From Planctomycetota bacterium (GTDB lineage Bacteria > Planctomycetota > PUPC01 > DSUN01), in NCBI GenBank assembly GCA_016872875.1, contig VGYW01000335.1:1-9380 (forward strand): a stretch of DNA of 9,380 bases. The letters are read 5' to 3'. The translations under genes were made by a program, and so were the position numbers. The notes beneath the pieces were generated by a model that was not told the DNA's origin, did not search any database, and saw nothing but the letters and a program-made list of their open reading frames with translations. Of this stretch, positions 1 through 5,267 are shown piece after piece. Positions within the stretch are counted from its first letter, which is position 1. Each line of letters opens with the position of its first letter.

Positions 1-117
1 GGGGCCTTTTCCCAGGGCTCCCTTCGGTCGCCCTGGGCTACGGCTCAAACGCCCCCATTCGGGGGCTAAACCCCAGCCGCCAGAAGATGTGGGCAAAGAT
101 CAGGGCGAAGCCCTGGG
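1..117 (+). repeat. Left copy of 117-bp three-hairpin inverted repeat
   Basis: This block matches the reverse complement of 9236-9352 at 114 of 117 positions (mismatches at 79, 100 and 114). It contains three hairpins: CCCAGGGC (11-18) with GCCCTGGG (30-37); GCCCCC (51-56) with GGGGGC (61-66), loop ATTC; and CAGGGC (101-106) with GCCCTG (110-115), loop GAA. No coding potential is evident. The alignment begins exactly at base 1, so the element may continue beyond the window. It lies upstream of the ThuA-domain gene, in the same orientation relative to that gene as the right copy has to the lyase-like gene. I read it as a dispersed intergenic repeat; a mobile-element end is possible, but no transposase is present. 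Confidence 0.9.
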
Positions 118-300
118 AAGGGGGCGGTAGGTAGGCCAGCCCTGAAAGGGCGTACTATGCGGTTCCGGGCGCCACATCCTGCCCAGGGCGGGTAGTACGC
201 CCCTACAGGGCTGAATCTGGCCGCTCGCCTGTCCCAGGGCTTCGCCCTGGGCTGCTATAGTACGCTCCGTTCGGAGCTTCGGCGCCGAAGGACCTTACCA
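118..300. repeat. Patchwork of short palindromes with TAGTACG heptamers
   Basis: This gene-free stretch is almost entirely small inverted repeats. CAGCCCTG...GGGCGTACTA at 137-157 is matched in inverted orientation at 193-213 (19 of 21 bases). A perfect 8-bp stem CCCAGGGC/GCCCTGGG lies at 233-251 with loop TTC. GCTCCG/CGGAGC form a hairpin at 264-277, and CTTCGGCGCCGAAG at 277-290 is a perfect 14-bp palindrome. The heptamer CGTACTA/TAGTACG occurs at 151-157, 193-199 and 258-264, and again at 9223-9229 beside the right repeat copy. No gene is supported here. Confidence 0.8.
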
Positions 301-334
301 GACTTCGGGGCCATACTCTCATCCGGCTCGGCGG

Positions 335-363
335 TTGAAATCCCAAGCGGTTGTTTGTAGAGT
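335..363 (+). promoter_or_regulatory. Sigma70-type promoter for the ThuA-domain gene
   Basis: The -35 box TTGAAA (335-340) is 17 bp from the -10 box TAGAGT (358-363). Matches to consensus are 5/6 and 4/6. Transcription would start near 370, giving a leader of about 48 nt that contains the AAAGGAG ribosome binding site. The fit in spacing and position supports it; it is untested. Confidence 0.5.
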
Positions 364-403
364 GTTGGTTACGAATGGGGAGAGCGCGAGAGGTTGCCAC
401 ACG

Positions 404-421
404 AAAGGAGCCATGCTGTGA
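404..421 (+). promoter_or_regulatory. Ribosome binding site and GTG start overlapped by ATG-CTG-TGA
   Basis: AAAGGAG (404-410) lies 7 nt before GTG 418, which fixes that codon as the start. A TTG at 394, which opens the longest frame, lies before this site and is rejected. An ATG at 413 is out of frame, only 2 nt from the site, and reads ATG-CTG-TGA; its stop overlaps the GTG start as GTGA. Confidence 0.75.
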
Positions 422-2076
422 GAAGAAGACTGGCCATTGGGGCGCTGTTGCTCGCCATGGCCGCGGCCCAGGCGGGCGAGAAGAAGGCCGTGCTCATCTT
501 CGGCAACACGATGGGCTTCCGCCACGGCGATGCAATCAAGGAGGGCAGCCCCATCCTCCAGAAGATCGCCGAGGGACTCGGCTACGAGGCGGTCGTGAGC
601 GAGGACCCCGCCACGCTCGACCCCGATGCGATCAAGCGTTGGAGCCTCCTCATCTTCAACAACACGACGGGCGACCCGACCGCCGAACGGAAGCTGGTGA
701 AGGAGGAGGTTGACAAGGAGGGGAAGAAGCGCCCCGTCTACCAGACCGTCCAGCGCCCCGACCGCCGCAAGGCGCTCATCGAGCGGGTGAAGGAGGGCGC
801 CGGCTGGATCGGCATCCACTCCGCCGCCGACTCGCTGTACGACTTCAAGGAGTTCAACGAGATGGTCAATGGCTGGTTCTCCGGCCATCCCTGGGGCGGC
901 AAGGTGAAGGTGACTATCGAGGAGCCCGACCACCCGCTCATGAAGCCCTTCGGCAAGGGGCCGTGGGAGGTCAGCGACGAAATCTACCAGTTCCGCAACT
1001 ACGACCGCACCCGCGCGCGCATCCTCATGAGCATCTACCGCCCGAGCGTCAACGTCCTCGGCGGCAACCGCAAGGACCGCGACTACGCGACCTGCTGGAT
1101 CAGCACGTTCGGCAAGGGCCGCGTCCTCTACCAGGCCCACGGCCACGGCGGCAACGTCTTCAAGATGCCGGAGTTCCAGGAGCACATGAAGCTCGCCATG
1201 CAGTGGGCGCTGGGCGATATCGAGGTGCCCGTGGAGCCGAGCAAGGTGGAGGACCCGAAGGTGGTTGCGGCGCGGGCACTCGCGAAACTCCTGGCGGCAA
1301 AGACCGACGAGGAGCGGATTGACGCGCTGGACCTCGTGGCTGTGGCGCCGAGCCCGGAGGCCCTGCCTCCTGTCACCGCCCTGCTCGACCCCACGAGCAA
1401 GACGGCCTCCTTTGCCGCCGACGCGGCGCAGGCCATCGCCGCCGCGTGTCCTGACCTCCCGAAAGACCAGAAGGTCGAGGCGCTCCGCAAGGCCCTGGCC
1501 TGCTGCGGGAACAAGCGCGACCTCCGCAAGCTCGTCAAGGGCCAGCTCACCCAGCTCGGCGTGACTGACCTCCCGGTCTATGCCCCGCCGGGCTTCGTCA
1601 CACACTGGTTCGTCGCCGGCCCGCTGCCCAACAAGGACAGCGAGCTGATCGCCAGAGCCTACCCGCCCGAGAGCGGAGTTGACCTCGAGAAGGGCTTCGA
1701 GGCCGACGGCAAGCCTATCGCCTGGAAGAAAGTCACCAGCGACGACGAAGGCATGGTCAACCTCCGCAACGAAGTCTCCAAGGCCGACGCCGTGGGCGGC
1801 TACCTCTACGCCGAGCTCTCCGTCGAGAAGGAGACACCCGTCCAGGTGCTCATCGGCGCCCGCGACAGCTTCACCGCCTGGCTCAACGGCGAGAAGCTCG
1901 GCGAGGCGCAGGGCACCAAGGGCCTGCGGCCCGGCCAGTTCCGCTACAAGGCCGCCCTCAAGCCTGGCGCCAACAAGCTCCTCCTCAAGGTCTGCCAGAC
2001 CAAGGGCGACTGGGGCGCCTGCGCCCAGCTCGTCGGCCCGAAAAATGAGAAGATCGACTTCATTGTCCGCAAGTAG
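418..2076 (+). CDS. Exported ThuA-domain protein with C-terminal jelly-roll module
   Basis: The product has 552 residues. A Sec signal peptide covers residues 1-19 (MRRR, hydrophobic core, AQA cleavage site), so it acts outside the cytoplasm. Residues 22-268 form a ThuA-like domain (trehalose utilisation family, class I glutamine-amidotransferase fold). Family landmarks are visible: IFGNTMGFRHG near 27-37, GAGWIGIHSAAD at 127-138, a GHP at 156-158, SDEIYQFRNY at 186-195 and FGKGRVLYQAHGHGG at 231-245. Residues 285-382 are helical and HEAT-like. Residues 394-552 form a beta-rich carbohydrate-binding-like module that opens with HWFVAGPLP and includes FTAWLNGE and NKLLLKV. ThuA relatives act on sugars, with some linked to 3-keto-glycoside metabolism; the substrate here is unknown. 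The gene has its own promoter and faces a convergent neighbour. Family assignment is firm; the reaction is not. Confidence 0.88.
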   Translation: MRRRLAIGALLLAMAAAQAGEKKAVLIFGNTMGFRHGDAIKEGSPILQKIAEGLGYEAVVSEDPATLDPDAIKRWSLLIFNNTTGDPTAERKLVKEEVDKEGKKRPVYQTVQRPDRRKALIERVKEGAGWIGIHSAADSLYDFKEFNEMVNGWFSGHPWGGKVKVTIEEPDHPLMKPFGKGPWEVSDEIYQFRNYDRTRARILMSIYRPSVNVLGGNRKDRDYATCWISTFGKGRVLYQAHGHGGNVFKMPEFQEHMKLAMQWALGDIEVPVEPSKVEDPKVVAARALAKLLAAKTDEERIDALDLVAVAPSPEALPPVTALLDPTSKTASFAADAAQAIAAACPDLPKDQKVEALRKALACCGNKRDLRKLVKGQLTQLGVTDLPVYAPPGFVTHWFVAGPLPNKDSELIARAYPPESGVDLEKGFEADGKPIAWKKVTSDDEGMVNLRNEVSKADAVGGYLYAELSVEKETPVQVLIGARDSFTAWLNGEKLGEAQGTKGLRPGQFRYKAALKPGANKLLLKVCQTKGDWGACAQLVGPKNEKIDFIVRK

Positions 2077-2136
2077 GGCGACCAAGCTCCACTTCAGGCT
2101 CGGTTCCGGCACGGCGGCAAACCCTCGGAGGGGCCC

Positions 2137-2161
2137 AAAAAAAGGGTCCCTTGCGGAACCC
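2137..2161 (-). terminator. Intrinsic terminator on the minus strand
   Basis: On the minus strand GGGTTCC (2161-2155) pairs with GGGACCC (2150-2144), with one U-G wobble. A GCAA tetraloop of the stable GNRA class closes the stem, and seven T follow (2143-2137). This is a textbook Rho-independent terminator. It can end both the short transcript from the promoter at 2200-2228 and read-through from the membrane protein gene ending at 2225. On the plus strand the hairpin has no T tract after it, so it is a poor terminator for the ThuA gene. Confidence 0.8.
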
Positions 2162-2193
2162 TGGTCCAATGTTTAAGTGATCTAAGTTTAGCT
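2137..2193 (-). ncRNA. Candidate small RNA of about 57 nt
   Basis: A perfect sigma70 promoter ends at 2200 and a strong intrinsic terminator ends at 2137, with no minus-strand gene between them or beyond. The predicted transcript starts near 2193. It has about 32 nt of AT-rich, apparently unpaired sequence (2193-2162), unusual in this GC-rich window, followed by the terminator hairpin. That is the layout of a base-pairing regulatory RNA. It begins about 60 nt past the ThuA gene stop, so it would be antisense to the 3' untranslated part of that mRNA. No known family is recognised. The transcript is inferred from signals only. Confidence 0.45.
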
Positions 2194-2199
2194 GTGTTT

Positions 2200-2228
2200 A
2201 TTATACACTCCCCCAGGCCGCCTGTCAA
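2200..2228 (-). promoter_or_regulatory. Perfect consensus sigma70 promoter facing left
   Basis: On the minus strand TTGACA (2228-2223) and TATAAT (2205-2200) are separated by exactly 17 bp (2222-2206), which is 12 of 12 consensus bases. The -35 box includes the TGA stop of the membrane protein gene. No protein gene lies downstream on this strand; the next signal is the intrinsic terminator at 2137-2161. Confidence 0.75.
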
Positions 2229-2965
2229 GCCGGCGCGCGAGGATTTCCGCTGAGGATGGCCCTCACAAGGGGGTGCTTCCGGTTCAGCCTACACGTTCGC
2301 GTAGGCCACTTGGGGTTCTTCGGGTTTTCCACGGTTTCCATCTCGACAATGCCGAGGTCAATGGCTTTCTGCAGTGCTTGTTGCAGGCCGGGTTCGCCCG
2401 CCAGTTTCTTCTGGTGCAGCCACTTGAGGGATACAAACCGGTTGGTTGCCTCCACGGTATCCAGCAACTGCACAAACGCAGCCCAGTCATGAGTGGCCTC
2501 GCCAGCCGGGACATGGACGCCACCAAGTTGAGGAGCCGGACGCGTACTGGCCCCGGAGCTGGTCAGTGCCTCGAGCTTGCTGGCCTCCTGCCGTGGCAGC
2601 AGGAAAGCCGTTTGGAGCGCCTCCAGCACTTGCCTCTTCACCTCATACTGCCTCTCCGCAGGGAGGTCTTTGAGGACGTCTTCCAGAACGGAAGTGATCC
2701 GATGGCGCTCGACCTCTTCGGTCGTCATGGCCTTCGTGCGCAACGATCTGCCGGCTTCGCCCAGAACCCACTCGATCAGGCGCGCCGTCACGCTGGCCAG
2801 GGTTGTTTCTGTTGTCTTGGAGGATGCCTCGATCCGTGAGATGATCTCGCTCAGCTTGGCGTAGAGCTCGTTGCCCATCAAGTAGAACTTGACTGACAGC
2901 CAGATCGCGAGGCATGATATGCCAATGCCCAGAAGGCCAATCACAATGCCTACGATCTCCACCAT
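2225..2965 (-). CDS. Single-pass membrane protein with coiled-coil region and winged-helix-like C-terminus
   Basis: The product has 246 residues. Residues 4-28 are a strong membrane span with almost nothing before it. Residues 32-65 look like a coiled coil (ELYAKLSEIISRIEASS, then a Thr-rich stretch), and residues 80-132 are charged and helical. A flexible Ser/Pro/Gly linker covers 135-158. Residues 160-238 resemble a winged helix: helices around 161-204, then IVEMETVENPKNPKWPTRTC as a beta wing and LNRKHPLV. I do not recognise a named family. ATG 2965 is chosen because AGGGAG (2980-2975) lies 9 nt before it; a longer in-frame start at 3070 falls in the promoter -35 box and is rejected. The layout suggests a membrane-tethered sensor or DNA/protein-binding factor, but this is inference. 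Confidence 0.75.
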   Translation of the reverse strand: MVEIVGIVIGLLGIGISCLAIWLSVKFYLMGNELYAKLSEIISRIEASSKTTETTLASVTARLIEWVLGEAGRSLRTKAMTTEEVERHRITSVLEDVLKDLPAERQYEVKRQVLEALQTAFLLPRQEASKLEALTSSGASTRPAPQLGGVHVPAGEATHDWAAFVQLLDTVEATNRFVSLKWLHQKKLAGEPGLQQALQKAIDLGIVEMETVENPKNPKWPTRTCRLNRKHPLVRAILSGNPRAPA

Positions 2966-2974
2966 GCCATGTCT

Positions 2975-2980
2975 CTCCCT
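2975..2980 (-). promoter_or_regulatory. Ribosome binding site that decides the membrane protein start
   Basis: AGGGAG on the minus strand is 9 nt from the in-frame ATG at 2965. A second ATG at 2970 is out of frame and only 4 nt away. Confidence 0.6.
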
Positions 2981-3041
2981 GCACTTGAGAAGTAAGGTGC
3001 CTACGGGTGGGCCCATGCCACCGCTCCCGCAACGGCCGGCT

Positions 3042-3070
3042 ATTGTATCGAAGCGGCCAGGGGGAATCAA
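3042..3070 (-). promoter_or_regulatory. Promoter of the minus-strand membrane protein gene
   Basis: On the minus strand TTGATT (3070-3065) and TACAAT (3047-3042) are 17 bp apart. The predicted start near 3035 leaves a leader of about 70 nt. The same -35 hexamer and spacing recur at the promoter of the lyase-like gene (9130-9158). Confidence 0.65.
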
Positions 3071-3086
3071 CCCAGCCTGTCGGGCC

Positions 3087-3135
3087 GGGAGCCCCCTTGC
3101 GGGGGTCCCCGAGCCACGCCGCGGCCGGCGTGGCT
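3087..3135. repeat. Two strong hairpins between divergent promoters
   Basis: Hairpin one spans 3087-3109: GGGA/TCCC and CCCCC/GGGGG with a bulged G and loop TTGC. Hairpin two spans 3112-3135: AGCCACGCC pairs perfectly with GGCGTGGCT over a 6-nt GCGGCC loop. GGCGTGGC recurs at 3152-3159. They lie upstream of the -35 boxes of both flanking genes, so they are not terminators of either. Dispersed palindromes or a shared operator are possible. Confidence 0.6.
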
Positions 3136-3181
3136 AGTGCAGCTCCGGCCAGGCGTGGCCCGATTCGCAGGTGGAATTGAC

Positions 3182-3209
3182 TGGACATCAGGTGTGGGTG
3201 TGGTATAAT
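3182..3209 (+). promoter_or_regulatory. Extended -10 promoter overlapping the putative start codon
   Basis: TGGTATAAT (3201-3209) is a perfect extended -10 element. TGGACA (3182-3187) lies 16 bp upstream as the -35 box; TTGACT (3177-3182) at 21 bp is an alternative. The -10 box overlaps the ATG at 3208, so a transcript starting near 3216 would lack that codon. Confidence 0.6.
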
Positions 3210-3750
3210 GTCTCAGACAAGTGGCGAGCGCCACGAGGGTCGCTCGCGGCTCGCGCGGTTGGCGACCGATTGGCGCGTGCAGGCCGTGCTGGCGGTGGTT
3301 GCCCTGGGCCTCGCGGTGGCCGTGGGGATGGCGCTCGCCAGGAGAGCGTCCCCACCCGCCGAGGGGTGGTGGCCGATCAACGCCTCGTGGCGGGCGGCAG
3401 CCGAGGGGGACGACGCGGCGTACATCGCCTGCTTCACGGGCCAGGCCCGCCAGGAGGCTGAGGCCAGGCTGGCACGCCTCGGCCGCGCCGCGTTCCAAAA
3501 GGAGCTCCGAGCGGCAGCCGAGGGCATCCTGGGCTTCCAGTGGGGTCCGCCGCAGCCGGCGCCAGACGGCGCCCTGCGGTTCCCGGTGAGCCTGTTCCGC
3601 AAGGACGAGACGGAGCTGCTCGATTACGTGGTCGTGAAGGAGGGGACGAGTTGGCGGATACGGTCGGTCGAGCCGCGCGGACGCACAGCCGCGTCCCCGC
3701 CCTACGGCGAACGGCTCGGCCAGCAAAGCAGTCAAGGAGACCAGAGGTGA
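3208..3750 (+). CDS. Membrane-anchored NTF2-like protein
   Basis: The product has 180 residues from ATG 3208. A basic N-terminal tail (residues 1-23) precedes one membrane span (about 25-44), so the rest is likely outside the membrane. Residues 57-156 have the layout of an NTF2-like (cystatin-fold) domain: helices in NASWRAAAEGDDAAYIACF and in the following region, then strands in LRFPVSLFRKDE and LLDYVVVKEGTSWRIRSVE. Such domains often act as binding or immunity-like modules; no catalytic residues can be assigned. The start is uncertain: ATG 3208 lies inside a perfect -10 box and has no convincing ribosome binding site, so TTG 3259 or GTG 3277, just before the span, are alternatives. The stop overlaps the next gene as GTGA. 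The C-terminal tail (157-180) is low complexity and contains a palindrome. Confidence 0.68.
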   Translation: MSQTSGERHEGRSRLARLATDWRVQAVLAVVALGLAVAVGMALARRASPPAEGWWPINASWRAAAEGDDAAYIACFTGQARQEAEARLARLGRAAFQKELRAAAEGILGFQWGPPQPAPDGALRFPVSLFRKDETELLDYVVVKEGTSWRIRSVEPRGRTAASPPYGERLGQQSSQGDQR

Positions 3751-4154
3751 ACGCTGGAAGCCGATGGGTCGTTGCGGCCGGAGCGCTGGCCGTGTTGGCG
3801 CTCTTCACGTCGGGCGGCGCGGCCTTCGCCGCGGGCAGCGGGTGACCCGTCGCCGACAGCATGGCGTCCCGTGAGGCCGCCTCCGCGCCAGGCTCAGGCC
3901 CGTTCACCGGCATCACGCGCGGCGCCCTCAAGGCCGCCGCCTCGCCGCTCCAGCTCCCCATGCAGGTATTCAAGGGCGTCAGGCAGAAGAACATCTTCTA
4001 TGGCTCCACCATCGGCCTCATCAAGGGCGTGACCAAGGGAGTCTCCGACCTCGTGGGCGGCAGCGTCCAGGTCGTCTCCAACGCCATCCCGCCGAACCCG
4101 CTGGAGCTTGTGACCCGGAAGCTGGCGTACATTAAGGCCGCAAAGGGACTCTGA
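3747..4154 (+). pseudogene. Small exported TIGR04073-like protein gene interrupted by an in-frame TGA
   Basis: GTG 3747 follows AAGGAGA (3734-3740) at 6 nt and overlaps the upstream stop as GTGA, indicating translational coupling. The first 32 codons encode a signal peptide ending in GGAAFA at residues 23-28, with cleavage expected after residue 28. TGA at 3843-3845 then stops the frame. The same frame continues without interruption from 3846 to a TGA at 4152-4154 (about 102 more codons). This part includes ITRGALKAAASPLQLP, GLIKGVTKGVSDLVGG and a NAIPPNP ending, resembling the small exosortase-associated TIGR04073 family (about 100-130 residues). Restart at ATG 3861 has no ribosome binding site and would give a protein lacking its export signal. 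The cause could be a nonsense mutation, a base-call error or read-through. Family call is tentative. Confidence 0.6.
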
Positions 4155-4166
4155 AGCCGCCTGCCC

Positions 4167-5267
4167 ATGGCTGCCGAGGGAAGTGATCCAGCAGGATTCA
4201 TGAGGCGCGCGCTGCGTCTCGCGGAGCGCGGGCGCGGGCGGGTCGAGCCTAACCCGATGGTCGGCGCCGTCGTCGTCCAGGCCGGACGGGTCGCGGGGGA
4301 GGGGTTCCACGAGCGGTTCGGCGCCCCCCACGCCGAGCCGAATGCCATCGCGGAAGCGGGCGCCGCCTGCCGCGGCGCAACCCTCTACGTCACCCTCGAG
4401 CCTTGCACCCACCAGGGGAAGACTCCGCCCTGCGTCCCCGCCGTGATCGCCGCGGGCTTCGCGCGCGTCGTGGCCGCCATGATCGACCCCGATCCGCGAA
4501 ACCAGGGGCGCGGGCTGGAACAGCTTCGCCAGGCTGGCATCGCAGTGGAAGCGGGCCTCCTGGAGCGCGAGGCCCAACGCCTCAACGCACCCTTCGCCAA
4601 GCTCACCACCCGCGGCCTCCCCTTCGTCACCGCCAAGTGGGCCATGAGCCTCGACGGCAAGAGCGCCACCCGCACGGGGGAGTCGCGCTGGATTTCCTCC
4701 GAAGCATCCCGCGAAGTCGTCCACACCCTTCGTGGCCAGGCCGATGCCATTCTTGTGGGGGTGGGCACCGCGCTGGCGGACGACCCGCTGCTGACGGCCC
4801 GGCCGCCCGGGCCGCGAACCGCCGTCCGCATCGTGGCCGACAGCCGGGCGCGCCTGCCGCTCGGGAGCCGGCTCGTCCGCTCCATTTCCGAGGCGCCCCT
4901 CCTGGTCGCCACCACGGAGGCCGCGCCCGCCGAGCGCCGAGCGGCCCTCGCCGCCGCGGGCGCCGAGGTGCTGGCTCTTCCCGCCGAGCGGGGCCGCGTG
5001 CCGCTTCAGGCGCTCATGGCGGAGCTGGGCCGCCGGCGCATGACCAACGTGCTCCTGGAGGGCGGCGGGGAGCTGTGCGCCGCCGCGCTCGCCGGCGGCC
5101 TCGTGGACAGGGTGCTCGCCTTCGTCGCCCCCCTGCTCATCGGCGGACGCGACGCACCCACGCCCGTCGGGGGCGAAGGCATCGCCGCCATCGCCCAGGC
5201 CATCCGAGCCAGGGAGTGGTCATTGAGCCAGCTTGGCGGCGACGCGCTCATCGAGGCCCGGCTATGA
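4167..5267 (+). CDS. ribD: Bifunctional riboflavin biosynthesis deaminase/reductase RibD
   Basis: The product has 366 residues, the usual RibD length. Residues 8-140 form the deaminase half, which deaminates 2,5-diamino-6-ribosylamino-4(3H)-pyrimidinone 5'-phosphate. Zinc ligands are His55 (in HAEPNAI), Cys80 and Cys89 (in EPCTHQGKTPPC), with Glu57 catalytic; PNPMVGAVV lies at 28-36. Residues 150-366 form the NADPH-dependent reductase half, with FVTAKWAMSLDGK (153-165), ILVGVGTALADDPLLTAR (195-212) and VLLEGGGEL (295-303). Both halves look intact and cytoplasmic. ATG 4167, 12 nt after the upstream frame, has no clear ribosome binding site; ATG 4200 is an alternative that still keeps the core. 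No other riboflavin gene and no FMN riboswitch is visible nearby. The 3' end overlaps the convergent gene by 20 bp. Confidence 0.95.
   Translation: MAAEGSDPAGFMRRALRLAERGRGRVEPNPMVGAVVVQAGRVAGEGFHERFGAPHAEPNAIAEAGAACRGATLYVTLEPCTHQGKTPPCVPAVIAAGFARVVAAMIDPDPRNQGRGLEQLRQAGIAVEAGLLEREAQRLNAPFAKLTTRGLPFVTAKWAMSLDGKSATRTGESRWISSEASREVVHTLRGQADAILVGVGTALADDPLLTARPPGPRTAVRIVADSRARLPLGSRLVRSISEAPLLVATTEAAPAERRAALAAAGAEVLALPAERGRVPLQALMAELGRRRMTNVLLEGGGELCAAALAGGLVDRVLAFVAPLLIGGRDAPTPVGGEGIAAIAQAIRAREWSLSQLGGDALIEARL

Noticed and set aside
203..400. A 65-codon minus-strand frame in the left repeat region
   Set aside because: It reads through palindromic repeats and has no ribosome binding site or family resemblance.
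2129..2151. AGGGGCCC-A7-GGGTCCCT as a plus-strand terminator of the ThuA gene
   Set aside because: No T tract follows on the plus strand; the alternative fold with GCAA loop and T7 on the minus strand is much better.
319..2169. A 616-codon open frame on the minus strand opposite the ThuA gene
   Set aside because: It is compositionally biased (Ala/Leu/Val/Glu rich), shows no domain motif, and lies opposite a gene with clear family motifs and signal peptide. High GC with strong third-position bias creates such antisense frames.
3843..3845. TGA as selenocysteine
   Set aside because: No convincing SECIS-like hairpin follows directly, and TIGR04073-like small exported proteins are not known selenoproteins.
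2966..4166. FMN riboswitch controlling ribD
   Set aside because: None of the conserved RFN-element segments is recognisable upstream of ribD or of the cluster.
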